From Charina bottae (taxonomy: Eukaryota > Chordata > Lepidosauria > Squamata > Charinaidae), in NCBI GenBank assembly GCA_023362775.1, contig JALMGJ010000025.1:9401501-9465500 (forward strand): a DNA stretch of 64,000 nucleotides, in the 5' to 3' direction. This document shows, in pieces, positions 11,085-20,889 of this stretch. The translations under genes and the position numbers were made by a program. The notes below the pieces were generated by a model. That model worked only from the letters and a program-made list of their open reading frames with translations, did not search any database and was not told where the DNA came from. Numbering within the stretch: the first letter of the stretch is position 1; each line of letters begins with the position of its first letter.

Positions 11085-11204
11085 CTGCCTCTTTCTCCTC
11101 ACACTTTTGTCTAGCTCCGGCAAACTTATCTTTAAATGCACTCCTCTTTATGTCACATTCAGCTTTATTCTCTTCAGTATAAGCTCTTCTCCAGCTCTCA
11201 AATG
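11085..11204 (-). CDS. Candidate internal exon, product not recognised
   Basis: On the minus strand a pyrimidine-rich stretch ending TTCAG (11205-11210 region) precedes a 120-base segment that ends GAGGCAG followed by GTAATT (donor GT at 11083-11084). One frame is open throughout; the other two contain stops. The segment starts and ends in phase 1, so it could be added or skipped without shifting frame. It encodes about 39 residues rich in Glu, Lys and Arg, including 'ESWRRAYTEENKAECDIK' and 'FAGARQKCEEKEA', with no known domain that I recognise. An exon this short can stay open by chance, so this is a candidate only. Confidence 0.35.
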
Positions 11205-11401
11205 CTGAAGGGTTGGGGGACGAAGAGAGCATACTAATTATTTTGCTGCTATTTCTATGTATCATTTTTATTAAAACAAAGCAAACAAGAGATGTATTAC
11301 TGTGCTGCCTGAAAACCAGTTGGTTCATGGGTCAGTGGAACTGGGGGAAATGATCAACACTAATCTCCATATTGAATCTGCATGAAAGAGGAAAGGACAA
11401 G

Positions 11402-11497
11402 GAACATCTGGCAGTCCAGGTACTCCCAGCATCTCTCATCATTTCCCATGCTGGCTAGGACTTCTGGGAGCTGTTGAGCAACATTTGGAGGCTTTTC
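11402..11497. mobile_element. Palindromic hAT-type MITE remnant
   Basis: Contains ACTCCCAGCATCTC, CCCATGCTGGCTAGGA, TTCTGGGAG and AACATTTGGAGG. These are arms of the widespread vertebrate palindromic element built around 'ACTCCCAGCAT...ATGCTGG...CTGGGAGTTG'. Both arms are diverged and no target duplication is visible. Confidence 0.55.
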
Positions 11498-11602
11498 ACT
11501 TCTTCCCAGATAGATGATTAAGTCAAGGAACTCAGTTCTATAGCAGAAGGGTTGCCTCCTTCGGATTGCTTCATGGTGACTTCAGTTAAAATAATTTCAT
11601 AG

Positions 11603-11937
11603 AGAGCTAGTTTGGTGTAGTGGTTAAGGTGCTGGGCTAGAAACCAGCAGACCGAGAGTTCTAGTCCCGCCTGAGGCATGAAAGCCGGCTTGGTGACCTC
11701 GGGCCAGTCACACACTCTCGGCCCTAGGAAGGAGCCAATAGCAAACCAGGAGACTGAGAGTTCTAGTCCCGCCTTAGGCATGAAAGCCGGCTGGGTGACC
11801 TTGGGCCAGTCCCTCCCTCTCAGGGTTGTGGTTGTGGGAAAAATAGGAGGAGGAAGGAGTATTAGGTAAGTTCACCGCCTTGAGTTATTTATAAAAATAA
11901 TAAAGGCGGGATAATAAATAAATAAATAAATAAAATT
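11603..11937 (+). repeat. tRNA-derived SINE with duplicated B-box segment
   Basis: The head has an A-box-like TGGTGTAGTGGTTAAGG and the B-box-like GAGTTCTAGTCCCG. The body has CATGAAAGCCGGCT and GGTGACC..GGGCCAGTC. The tail (11873-11937) is CACCGCCTTGAGTTATTTAT, AAAGGCGGGA and (AATA)n. Segment 11641-11742 is repeated in tandem at 11743-11830, so there are two B boxes about 102 bases apart. SINEs of this kind are transcribed by RNA polymerase III from these boxes and mobilised by a partner LINE. Confidence 0.85.
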
Positions 11938-11966
11938 TTCACATTGTGGAAAGCATCTGTCTAAAA

Positions 11967-12185
11967 CAGTGCTTTCCAAAGTGCCGCCGTTGGCGACACA
12001 CCAACGGCGGCGGTGGCGCAGGGGCGTGTGCGGTAGCCTCACTAAAATGCGGAAGTGCTGATGGCGCGCCACTGCCGCCTCTACCATGCACACTGCCGCC
12101 ACGTGCCCCCGCGCCACTTCGCGCCACACTAAACTGTGTGTTGCGACACACTAAAGTGTCACGACACACATTTTGGAAAGCTATG
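11967..12185. mobile_element. hAT-type MITE, copy 1
   Basis: The termini are CAGTGCTTTCCAAA and, at the right, TTTGGAAAGCTATG; as inverted repeats they differ at two positions. The 8-base target duplication GTCTAAAA lies at 11959-11966 and 12186-12193, the size made by hAT transposases. The GC-rich interior has repeated GTGTGTTGCGACACAC and CCGCC motifs. It encodes no protein; minus and plus open frames through it are incidental. A second family member is at 50226-50511 in the opposite orientation. Confidence 0.92.
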
Positions 12186-12241
12186 GTCTAAAAGGCTGTA
12201 GAGATGCAACCAGGAAATGAGATGCTATTGACTTGGTATAA

Positions 12242-12257
12242 GGCAGGTTCTTATTCT
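12242..12257. repeat. Target-site duplication of L1, left
   Basis: GGCAGGTTCTTATTCT, identical to 15637-15652. Confidence 0.93.
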
Positions 12258-12272
12258 TTTTTTTTAATAAAT

Positions 12273-12278
12273 TTTATT
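12273..12278 (-). promoter_or_regulatory. Polyadenylation signal of the L1
   Basis: AATAAA on the minus strand, a few bases before the A tail and the target duplication; this fits the L1 3' terminus. Confidence 0.7.
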
Positions 12279-12879
12279 GAATTTTAAAATACATATTAAA
12301 AGTTAAAGCAGAAAAAGGAAATAGAAATACAAAGTAAGAAAAAGATAAAGAAAAAGTGGAGTAAAAAAAATAGACAAAAGAAATATAGGAAATAGATGGC
12401 CTCCAATCTATCTTTGGTCTTTAAATACAATAATTTGCTTTAAATGTTAGTCTTTCATACAATATACAGGAACTTTTCTTTGTCATATACACTTCAATTT
12501 CTATAATCCAACCTTCTGGTCTTCATGCAGATTTCACCTTTCTTACAAATCTCCAATTATTCATCTGTGGTTTCCACTCCTTGGGATAATGTCCATTTAA
12601 ATATTCTTAACTGTATCAGTTTAATATATTTATACATCTATATTTATATTTATATTTATATCCTTAATAAAATTCACTTGGTCTTAAATCATTTATATAA
12701 CAAATCAAGGCCTTATTTCATTTCTAATAAAATACAATATATTCTATTCATATATATCCATAAAAATAACATTAATTTAATCATAATCTATATTTAAACT
12801 TAATTATACCATATTCTACTTCTTTCAACAAATTTACCTAATTAACAAATTTTTGTAACTATATATTCCACTAATACAT

Positions 12880-12925
12880 AACTTAACATAATACATAACA
12901 TAATACATAACATAATACATAATAT
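12880..12925. repeat. 12-base tandem repeat in L1 3' region
   Basis: About three to four copies of ATACATAACATA in the AT-rich 3' part of the L1. Confidence 0.75.
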
Positions 12926-13087
12926 ACCAATTCTTATAATATTCATACATACATATTCATACATATAATTACCAAAATATGTCATCCTGTAATAACCTTC
13001 GTTCTAATTCCATCTCATCATTTCATTATCTTCTCATATATGTATCTCCAAAAAAAGTAATCTGTAACATCAACTTATATCAACTCA

Positions 13088-14192
13088 TCTGACACCATGG
13101 GATGAGGTATCATCAGTATGCGGATGATACTCAATTATATATCTCCATCCCTGGTGAAGTAAGTGATGCAGTGTCCACCCTGTCCCAGTGCCTGGGGGCT
13201 GTGAGGGCCTGGATGGGGAACAACAGGCTTCAGTTGAACCCTGGTAAGACCGAGTGGCTGTGGATTGATGGCTTAGCGTCTTCCGGGAAATTATCATCTT
13301 TGGTTCTCGATGGGGTAGCACTACCCCGTTCGGAACCGGTGCGTAATCTGGGGGTTCTTCTAGACTCACGACTCCTGCTCAAAGAGCAGGTGGCAGTTGT
13401 GGCTAGGAGGGCTTTTGCACAACTTCGGTTAGTGCGACAGTTACGCCCATTCCTGGAACACGATGCCCTCCGTACAGTCACTCATGCTCTCGTCATCTCC
13501 CATGTAGATTATTGCAATGCGCTCTACATGGGGCTACCCTTGAAGACTATCCGGAAGCTTCAGCTGGTGCAGAATGCAGCTGAGCGGGCAGTTTTGGGTG
13601 CCCCAAGATCTGCACATGTAACACTGTTGCTCCGCGAGCTGCATTGGGTGCCAGTTTGCTTCCGGGTACAATTCAAGGTGTTGGTTATCACCTTTAAAGC
13701 CCTACATGGCATGGGACCAGAATACCTGAGGGACCGTCTTATCCCCATGTTATCGACCCGCCCCACCCGGTCATTCAGAGAGGGCCTGCTACGAACCCCA
13801 TCAATTAGAGAATGCCATCTGATGGGGTCTAGGAGGCGGGCCTTCTCTGTGACAGCGCCCACTCTATGGAACATCTTGCCCCAAGAGTTGAGACAGATTT
13901 CCTCCCTCCCAACCTTTAGGAAAGAGCTGAAGACCTGGTTCTGCTGCCTGGCATGGGAAGGAGGAAGGGATAGCTCCTCATGGGGGTGGCTAATTCCCTA
14001 ATTTTAACGTCCTTCTATTAATGAATGCCTTCGTCCATCTGGATTTTATAATTATTTATTGTATTGTATTATTGTTGTTTTATATATTTTTAGATTCTAT
14101 TTTAATTTATTTATTGTGAACCGCCCAGAGTTCCCCATGTGGGGAGATGGGCGGTCATATAAATTAAATAAATAAATAAATAAATAAATAAT
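13088..14192 (+). mobile_element. Nested 5'-truncated L2-family LINE, young
   Basis: Inserted into the L1, opposite to it. It holds the RT palm from just before YADD through the carboxyl end, then a 3'UTR with the hairpin AACCGCCCAGAGTTCCCC / GGGGAGATGGGCGG (14119-14152) and an (AAAT)n tail. The long uninterrupted frame makes this the best-preserved L2 copy in the window, so it is younger than the others. Confidence 0.9.
13102..14001 (+). CDS. L2-family RT carboxyl fragment, 299 residues, intact frame
   Basis: Met start is arbitrary because the element is 5'-truncated. Residues 6-9 are the catalytic YADD (motif C). Then 'NNRLQLNPGKTEWL' (40-53, motif D region), 'RNLGVLLDS' (81-89, motif E region), 'LVISHVDYCNALYMGLPLK' (130-148), 'LRELHWVPVCFRVQFKVLV' (178-196, thumb), 'LWNILPQE' (255-262) and 'FRKELKTWF' (272-280). 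Fingers, motif A and the endonuclease are absent, so no activity is expected. No host gene is implied. Confidence 0.88.
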   Translation: MRYHQYADDTQLYISIPGEVSDAVSTLSQCLGAVRAWMGNNRLQLNPGKTEWLWIDGLASSGKLSSLVLDGVALPRSEPVRNLGVLLDSRLLLKEQVAVVARRAFAQLRLVRQLRPFLEHDALRTVTHALVISHVDYCNALYMGLPLKTIRKLQLVQNAAERAVLGAPRSAHVTLLLRELHWVPVCFRVQFKVLVITFKALHGMGPEYLRDRLIPMLSTRPTRSFREGLLRTPSIRECHLMGSRRRAFSVTAPTLWNILPQELRQISSLPTFRKELKTWFCCLAWEGGRDSSSWGWLIP

Positions 14193-14345
14193 AAATATTT
14201 ATATTTATAATCTTATATCTTACACTTAAAATATCACATTTTTATGTATCCATACAGTTTCTCATATCCACTTTTACTCTGTGTACAATCCAAATCCGTG
14301 TTTTCATTAACCTTGTGTCCCATATCATCATACTAAGTCTCCTGT

Positions 14346-14750
14346 TTAGGTTATGCCAAGATCACAATATGCAACTTGTTTTGTTCTGTAACTCATGTGG
14401 GATGTCAAAATATTTATTTCACCATATCTATCAATTTGCATGTTAAGATCTTCCTGTCTCAACTGCCACAATGTGTTTGTGCCTAAACTATAATGTGTTG
14501 TCTGTTTAGCTGACCACTTCCTGTAAAATATCAAAATCTTCTTCTGTGCCAATGAATTTAAAATCTTCTTTCCCTGTTTCTCTACTGACTCGAGGAATTT
14601 TTCTTCCATTTCTAAATCTGTCTTTTGTGTCTTTTGTTCCTGAGCCACCAAATCTATCAATATAAGTTCTATTGATTTCTTAATTTCTAAAAGACTTTCA
14701 CTAAATTCTTTTTTAAAATCTTGAAGTGCTGTTAAAAATGCCATTCTCAC
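14346..14750 (-). pseudogene. L1 ORF1 amino-terminal part
   Basis: The frame opens after an 890-base 5'UTR, and the second Met (residue 3, 14744) could be the natural start. About 134 residues, rich in Lys, Glu, Leu and Gln, with a likely coiled coil in residues 8-70 ('LQDFKKEFSESLLEIKKS', 'KTDLEMEEKFLESVEKQGKK'). L1 ORF1p forms coiled-coil trimers and binds RNA; the RNA-binding RRM and carboxyl domain are not present here. Identification rests on position and character more than on a diagnostic motif. Confidence 0.6.
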
Positions 14751-15636
14751 CTATCCCCCCTTTTCAGGCTGCTGTAACTATTCTAGTCAAAACAAGGTAC
14801 TTTCCCAGGGAATGAGTGGTCAGCTGATCTATTCAAATGGAAAGTTACCAGCAATGTCTGTTTATTAAGTAAGAAAAACTTTTAAAATAAAAGATGAAAA
14901 ATTCCACGGAACAGTATTTCAAACAGTTTATAAAAGGAAAAATAAAAAATGAATTCCGAGTGAGACAAATCCGTTCTAAAAAAAGGTAGAAAGATAAGAA
15001 GGAAAAAATGCAAAAATTTCTCTGTACTTTTATTCTTCAGGCTGCAAGCTGCTTAACCCAAACAGACAGTTTCTCAGAAAGTAAATAGTCCATTGGTTTG
15101 TTGGGTGAAAAATTACCAACAAAATCTCTTAAGTCCCAACTTCTCTGATACAAAAGAAAGGTTAAAAAAATGCAAACGTTTCATTATATTGCAAAAATAA
15201 AATCTGTCAAACTTCCACCAAAATTAATTATAGCAAAGAAAGCACAAAATTAGCCAACATTTTAAACAAAGTCCAAAGATAAATTTTAGATAGTAAAAAC
15301 GTTCTAATCTAATAGAAAAATTAATATAAAGTGGTCTAAAAGCTGACTGCACGCTCTTGTGTCTCTCAAGAGACTTACGTTCCTTGCAGAGCTAGGATAC
15401 TCCTCCGGCCATTTCACTGCATTCACCCCCGTTCTCTCTGTGGTGGAAACTACAAAGAAAAACAGGAGTGGGCAATTCCAATGGCCCTGTGAGCAAACTT
15501 CTGGTCCCCCCCTCTTCGGGGGAAAGCTTCAGTGGTCTTACAAATTCTATAGCCCACTGCAAACAAGGTAAAGTCAGCCAGGTCTCAGCATTCTGAGAAA
15601 TTCTGACTTGTCAAGCTGCCAGCCAAGCTTGGAGTT

Positions 15637-15652
15637 GGCAGGTTCTTATTCT
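15637..15652. repeat. Target-site duplication of L1, right
   Basis: GGCAGGTTCTTATTCT, identical to 12242-12257. Confidence 0.93.
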
Positions 15653-16395
15653 CATTCCTTGGCACACCAGTGCCTCTCAAAAAATCCCCTGTTGCCCAAG
15701 AGGATCTGCAGCCTGAAGCTGTTTCACGGTGGACTTATTAACTTTCCAAAATGCTATTCTGTTTCTAAGAGAGTGCTGCTTTAAGAAGACACGTTCATGC
15801 CATTGCAAAAAGAGAATGACATTTTTTACTTGCTCAGGAAAAAAAAAAACCTTTAATAACACAGTTGGGATCATGGCCTTTATGAATTATAGGCCCTTCA
15901 CACTGCAGTTATAAATGATAATGCTCACTCACTCTTCACTGTGAAGTGTATTAATGGTAGATTTGGTTTAACATTATGGTTATTAGGGTCCTCTGGAGGT
16001 GTACGATAAATGTCAGTAGTTGTTGTTAGAGAGCTAAAGGTTTTGTTTTGTACCACCTATAATCACTATATCTTTTTTCATGTTAAGAAGCCTTAAAATT
16101 TGTGTATGCATACACATGCACACGAACACACACACTGAACTGCTGCTGCCTACTTCCCAATAAATAAATATTTCACCAACTAACATACATTGTCTTTTCA
16201 GTACAAAACTAGCCTTCATTGCATATTGAAGTCCACAGTTATCACCTGGTTTTCTTCAGCATATGGGAGAGAAGAGAATTACTAATAAAATAGAAGCCTG
16301 TCAATAACATGAGGTAAAGTACATGTATTTAAAGAATTAGTTTCACTACTGATAGTTTTCCCAGGTGTGTAATATGGATGTGCTTTTGGCTATCA
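15653..16395. other. Unrecognised stretch
   Basis: No gene or repeat family recognised. A short CA-rich run lies near 16105-16135. Confidence 0.4.
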
Positions 16396-17045
16396 CATTT
16401 ATGATAGCCTCATAGCCATTGTACTACCAACCCTTTTGTATGCCTGTGAAACATGGACCCTCTACAAACGCCACCTCCAACTTCTTGAAAGATTCCAGCA
16501 ACGCTGCCTCTGAAAAATTCTGCAAATTACTTGGGAAGATAGGCAAACTAATGTTAGCGTATTAGAAGAAGCAAAAACCACCAGCATTGAAACAATGATC
16601 ATCCAACATCAACTTCGGTGGACCGGCCATGTTGTTCGAATGCCTGACCATCGTCTTCCAAAGCAGCTACTTTACTCCCAACTTAAGAATGGAAAACGGA
16701 ATATTGGTGGACAGCAAAAGAGATTCAAAGACACTCTCAAAGCTAATTTAAAAAAATGTAATATCAGCATTGAGAACTGGGAAGCCCTAACTCATGAGCG
16801 TTTCAATTGGAGGTCATCCTTTATTAATGGCGCTATGGACTTTGAAGAAGCACGAGTACAGGGCGAAAGGGAGAAAAGAGCTAAAAGGAAGGCACATCAA
16901 GCAAACCCTCCCACCCGGAAACCTATGCCCTCATTGTGGGAGGTTGTGCGGATCCAGAATTGGCCTTTACAGCCACTTACGGATCCAGTGTTAAGAATTT
17001 ACCCTTGGAAGACAATCTTACTCGGCTACGAGTGATCGCCAAGAA
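16396..17045 (+). pseudogene. Non-LTR retrotransposon RT carboxyl end with zinc finger
   Basis: Translation from about 16405 gives 'LLYACETWTLY' (the counterpart of GCESWT in Bov-B), 'LLERFQQRCL', a TGA at 16511-16513, then 146 residues from 16595 with 'HQLRWTGHVVRMPDHRLPKQ', 'KRFKDTLKANLKKC' and 'NWEALTHERFNWRS'. A frameshift near 16915 leads into the 16794-16994 frame with 'CPHCGRLCGSRIGLYSHLR', a degenerate C2H2 finger at the carboxyl end. This layout is known from RTE-like and related LINEs; the clade is uncertain. It is 5'-truncated and inactive. Confidence 0.8.
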
Positions 17046-17338
17046 GAAGAACTGCTTGCTGAGTACAAAAGCAGAGAATCAAAACCAGTCAAATATGATG
17101 GCAAGTGACACCACACTTGAATTCCTAATTTTTCACTAATGGTTATATGAAGGTATACTATTATTTAAATGGGCCAATTTCCTAATGGGAATTTAAGGGC
17201 TTAGCCTGTGATATTGGAAGCTGCTTTCTGCCGATCCCAGGCCTGGAAAATGCAATGTGGAATGTAGAGATGCACAAGCATTCCTGAAGAAAGGTGAAGT
17301 CCCTTTGCTAGACCCTTGAATTATTCAGAAGTGTATAT

Positions 17339-17761
17339 AGGTAGTCCTTGCTTATTGACTGCTCATTCAGCGACCATTAGAAGTTATGACGGCACTGAAA
17401 AAGGAGATTTATGACTGGTCCTCAAACATGTGGCCGTCGCAGCATACCCACGGTCACGTGATCGCAATTTGGGCGCTGGCAACCGGCGTGCATTTACGAT
17501 GGTTGTAGCATCCCGCAGTCATGTGATTGCCATTTGTTGCCTCCACAGCTGGCTTCTGACAAAGTCAACCGGGAAGCTGGCAGGAAGTTGCAAGTCATGG
17601 TCACATGACACTGTGCTTAATGAACGTGGTGATTCACTTAACAACCACAGCCAGAACTGACACAAGTCGAGTGCGGTAATGTGATATTTCACTTTACAAC
17701 CGTGTTGCTTAGCGACAGAGTTTCTGGTCCCAATTGTGGTCAGTAAGTGAGGACTATACCT
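17339..17761. mobile_element. Mariner/Tigger-like MITE
   Basis: Left end AGGTAGTCCTTGCTTATTGAC and right end (complement) AGGTATAGTCCTCACTTACTG form imperfect inverted repeats of about 22 bases with TA next to them. The inner arms (such as GTCATGTGATTGCC and ATGGTCACATGACAC) also mirror each other. It matches a common squamate element whose ends read 'GGTAGTCCTCGACTTACGACC'. Non-coding; superfamily assignment is moderate confidence. Confidence 0.75.
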
Positions 17762-19828
17762 GAACATAAAATCATCTAGCTATCATAATGATTGATTTCA
17801 TAAGTACAGCTTATTCACTTATTTTTGTGCAGCTTTCCTCAATAATAAAACAAAAAGGGCTCAATGTCATTTGAATCTGTTACTGGCTCTTCAGGACAGG
17901 GCACATCAAATGTCCCATGATTATACTTAGATCCAAGAAAAGGAGCTGCTTCCTGGTAAGCATCCTGGAATAATCACTAAGCTATGCGTGACAATTGACC
18001 AAATTGCTTAGGACAGAGAGTTATTATGAGACCACAGATATGTCATCGCAAGACAGCATCCCTTCCCTCTGAAAGCCATGCCACAAAGAGTCAAGTGGTG
18101 TTCCACTTGGTGGAGTCTTCTGGCACATTTTTTTTTACTCCTATGAACTCCTGGGAGAACTTTGGAGAAATTATGGAACAAGGAGGTGTGATTGGGTGGT
18201 TTCCTCAAGGGTAGCATGAAGTTCCAGCAATTCCTCAGACTGGGGGAGTTTTCCCAGTGTGATTATGGCAGCTGTACTAGCCAGATTGATATCAGCTGTC
18301 CACCAAATTATTTTTTTCCAGGGGAGAGTTGGCTACATTCAGTCTGGGCCAATTAGGCTCTTAGTTCTTGAGACCTGCCAGGGCCCTTTCCCGTTGTCTT
18401 CTTTAAGACTGTCTCGCTCCCCTCCTTCCTTGTCCTTTCCTACATGTGTCTTCCAAACGAGGATACTTTGGCCTACTCTCTTCCATTTCTCCATCTGCCA
18501 TTCAAAGGGGTTTACTCCACATTAGCACTTATCTGGATGGCTGCACTAAAAGTTAAATGCCCAGAGGCACCAAGGGTGAGGTTGAGGATGATTTTGCTGC
18601 TTCAGGATTCTCTCCTGTTTGGTCCGTCTGTCTTTCTCTCTCACACAAGCAACCTTCATAATCTTGCTTTTGGTGCCTCTCAGTCAGCATCGTTTAGAAT
18701 GTGTCATCCCCTTTCCTCTATTCTAGTCTCTGCAGTAGCATGCAACCATGGTTTTAGTGACTCAGAAATGACTGTTGCTGGCATGCAATCTTTTCACCAT
18801 CATGGCTTGCAGTAGGCTTTGCAATGTGACAGACGAATAGTGGCTTAGCAGCTGTTCCTTTATGTGTTCAGATTTGTTTACTTATTTATTGTTGCAAATG
18901 GACAGATAAATTCACACTGTGTGTTCTGGAAAGGTGAGGATTGGAAGATTAGTATTTTTTCCCCTTGGTCTTGTGTGACATGACTGTTTTCTGTTTTCGA
19001 GGGCCTGCAGTGGTGAAAACTGTCACATAGCTAGATTCAAAATGGCAAAAAGTGTGCCTTCGGGACACCTGCATATTAGGGTGTGGTGCATTAAAATTAT
19101 ATTGGAAAAGTTACATTTCAAAATGCTGGAGTACAAAAAATTATTTACAAGTTCCTTATATTTTGGGACATTATAACAATAACATTAAAAAACCCTGGTT
19201 TATTAAAAAAATCGCAAAACAACAGAATGGCATATTACATAAAATCTTGCAGCACTAATGTGCAATAGATTGAGAATGGTCCATACATCACTTATTGAAA
19301 TAAATAAGTTTCATGGTGATTTTATAAAATTGCAGAATTTATATGCAGAACAGAATAAAACATATCCAGTGAATATATGTGAAAATGATAGTCCTGCTTT
19401 CAGTTTTCCTAGGGAAGTGGAGAACAAATCGTAAATTCAATTATGTACATTGTCATGGGGAACAATTCACTTTATCAAAACCTAAATCCATTCTTTGTGG
19501 ATGTAGGAGTTACACAATGACACCAATGGAAATAAGCAGCTACTATAAGCAACTACTCTTAAATGGCATTCTTAAAAGGCTTACCTATTTATGGGTGCAA
19601 ATTCTCTCGTGTGTGTGTTGTGTGTGGGGGACTCTTCAGTGGAAGAGACATGTACACAAAGATATGCAGTCCACTTCATTGGGAAATATGTATGTCCACG
19701 TGCAAAAGAGCTCCAAGGTGCACAAAATAAGTCTTAACATCATTTAAAAGAGTGGTAGGTCATCTGCAGCCTCAGGGCTAGTATAGAACCTCAGAACTCC
19801 CTTTTGAAGTAGGAAACCCCAGAACTGT
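17762..19828. other. Unrecognised stretch of about 2 kb
   Basis: No repeat family, RNA gene or convincing exon recognised. Open frames at 18259-18525, 18444-18815 and 19379-19747 have no recognisable motif and look like chance. Confidence 0.4.
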
Positions 19829-19990
19829 TATTGACTGATTATGTGCCATCAAGTAGTTTTCAACCACATAGATGGATTTTCTCCATGCTGATCCATCCTT
19901 AACCTGGTCTTTTAGGTCTTCCAATAATGCACTCATTGCTGCTATAACTGAGTCCATCCACCTTACTGCTGGTTATCCTCTTCTCTTTCC
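19829..19990 (-). repeat. RTE/Bov-B-related LINE 3' tail
   Basis: Plus-strand text GATTATGTGCCATCAAGT, AACCACATAGATGGATTTTC, GAGTCCATCCACCTTACTGC and TCCTCTTCTCTTTCCTTC parallels the arrangement of the Bov-B 3' region (TGACTTCATGGACC... CCATCCATCTTCCCC... CCTCTTCC) but is a diverged subfamily. It joins the L1 piece to its right. Confidence 0.65.
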
Positions 19991-20169
19991 TTCTTGTCAG
20001 GTAAAATTTGTTCTACATCTGTCATTCCTTTGTTAACATCTTTTAGACATAGTGTATCCATAGAAGCAGACATCATTACTGACACTGTTGATATTGTAGT
20101 TACTAATTTCTGGCTCCATTCTTCAAGGATCCCCTTTAATGTTTCCAATGTTATAACGTTTTGTGTCAT
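19963..20169 (-). pseudogene. L1 ORF1 amino-terminal fragment
   Basis: Met at 20169 follows an AT-rich leader. The 68-residue frame ('TLETLKGILEEWSQKLVTT', 'SVMMSASMDTLCLKDVNK') is hydrophilic and helix-prone, as in the start of L1 ORF1. It is cut where the RTE tail begins. Assignment is by context. Confidence 0.45.
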
Positions 20170-20641
20170 TTTTCAAGTCGCAGTATTAACTGACATCAAG
20201 AACAGGCTTGTATTCTTTTTTCCTTCTGCTTAGAATCTTTAGTCCCCTCTAGTGTCCAGTTTCTAAAATCATAAAGTAACTTATTTTTTTATGGCTTACA
20301 AAAAACAGGATAGCCAAAATAAGTGTTTCCCACAAGAAACAATTTATTTTTTATAGTTAATTCCAAAATCTTACAGTAAAAGTCAATATTCCAAATTTAT
20401 CTGGACCCTTAATCTGTTTATAACTTTCTTAGATCAAAATCTTATTTAGCTTTTTGCTGCTTATTTCAAATTCTTTAAATTCTTAATCTTATCATTCCTT
20501 TGTTCAGAGTTGAAAATAAAACTCACCCAATGACTTTTCAAACTTGTCATTCCAAAGATCTCTAATAGCTTTAAGATGGTTAATAGGCAATTTCTGAAAG
20601 TGATTAGAAACTGAGGTTTGCGAACTTAGTGTCCTTTAAAA

Positions 20642-20889
20642 CAGGGGTCCCCAACCTGTGGGCCGCGACCTGTTAGGAAGTGGGCCGTACAGCAGGTGAG
20701 CGGTGGTGGTCTGCGTGATTGGCTCCTGCCTGCAAACCCCACCCCCTGTCCATGCGATTGGCTCCTGCCTACAAACCCCGCCCCCTGTCCAAGTGATTGG
20801 CTCCCGCCTGCAAACCCCACCCACCCCAGTCTGTGGAAAAATTGTCTTTCACAACCGGTCCCTGGTGCCAAAAAGGTCTGCCACAGTTG
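20642..20889. mobile_element. hAT-like MITE with internal 39-base repeats
   Basis: Left end CAGGGGTCCCCAACCTGTGG; near the right end CTGTGGAAAAATTGTCTTTC, CCGGTCCCTGGTGCCAAAAA. This pair is typical of a widespread vertebrate hAT non-autonomous element. The last bases on the right (GGTCTGCCACAG) are diverged from the expected mirror of the left end and no 8-base duplication was found. The middle is replaced by a three-unit tandem repeat. Confidence 0.75.
20717..20833. repeat. Three 39-base tandem units (CCAAT and GC-box-like)
   Basis: Units start at 20717, 20756 and 20795, each GATTGGCTCC(T/C)GCCT followed by CAAACCCC and a C-rich run. The complement holds CCAAT and GGGG(C/T)GGGG motifs. Closely related units occur in the different MITE at 26948-27308. 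Confidence 0.88.

Larger units (their letters stand above)
12258..15636 (-). mobile_element. Internally deleted L1 (HAL1-like), with nested L2
   Basis: Minus-strand L1 framed by a perfect 16-base target duplication. From its 5' end: 5'UTR (15636 to about 14751, with Pol II-type GC-richer start at 15360-15636), the start of ORF1 (14750), then only AT-rich 3'UTR-like sequence ending in an AATAAA signal (12273-12278) and an A tail (12258-12265). After subtracting the nested L2 (about 13088-14192) only about 2.3 kb remains, against 6-7 kb for a complete L1. The whole endonuclease-RT ORF2 is absent. Such ORF1-only or ORF-poor L1s must borrow enzymes from full elements. Confidence 0.85.

Noticed and set aside
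13085..13874. Minus-strand frames across the young L2
   Set aside because: Antisense to the clear plus-strand RT frame carrying YADD.
20717..20833. CRISPR-like regular repeats
   Set aside because: Direct 39-base units without spacers, inside a MITE, in a vertebrate genome.
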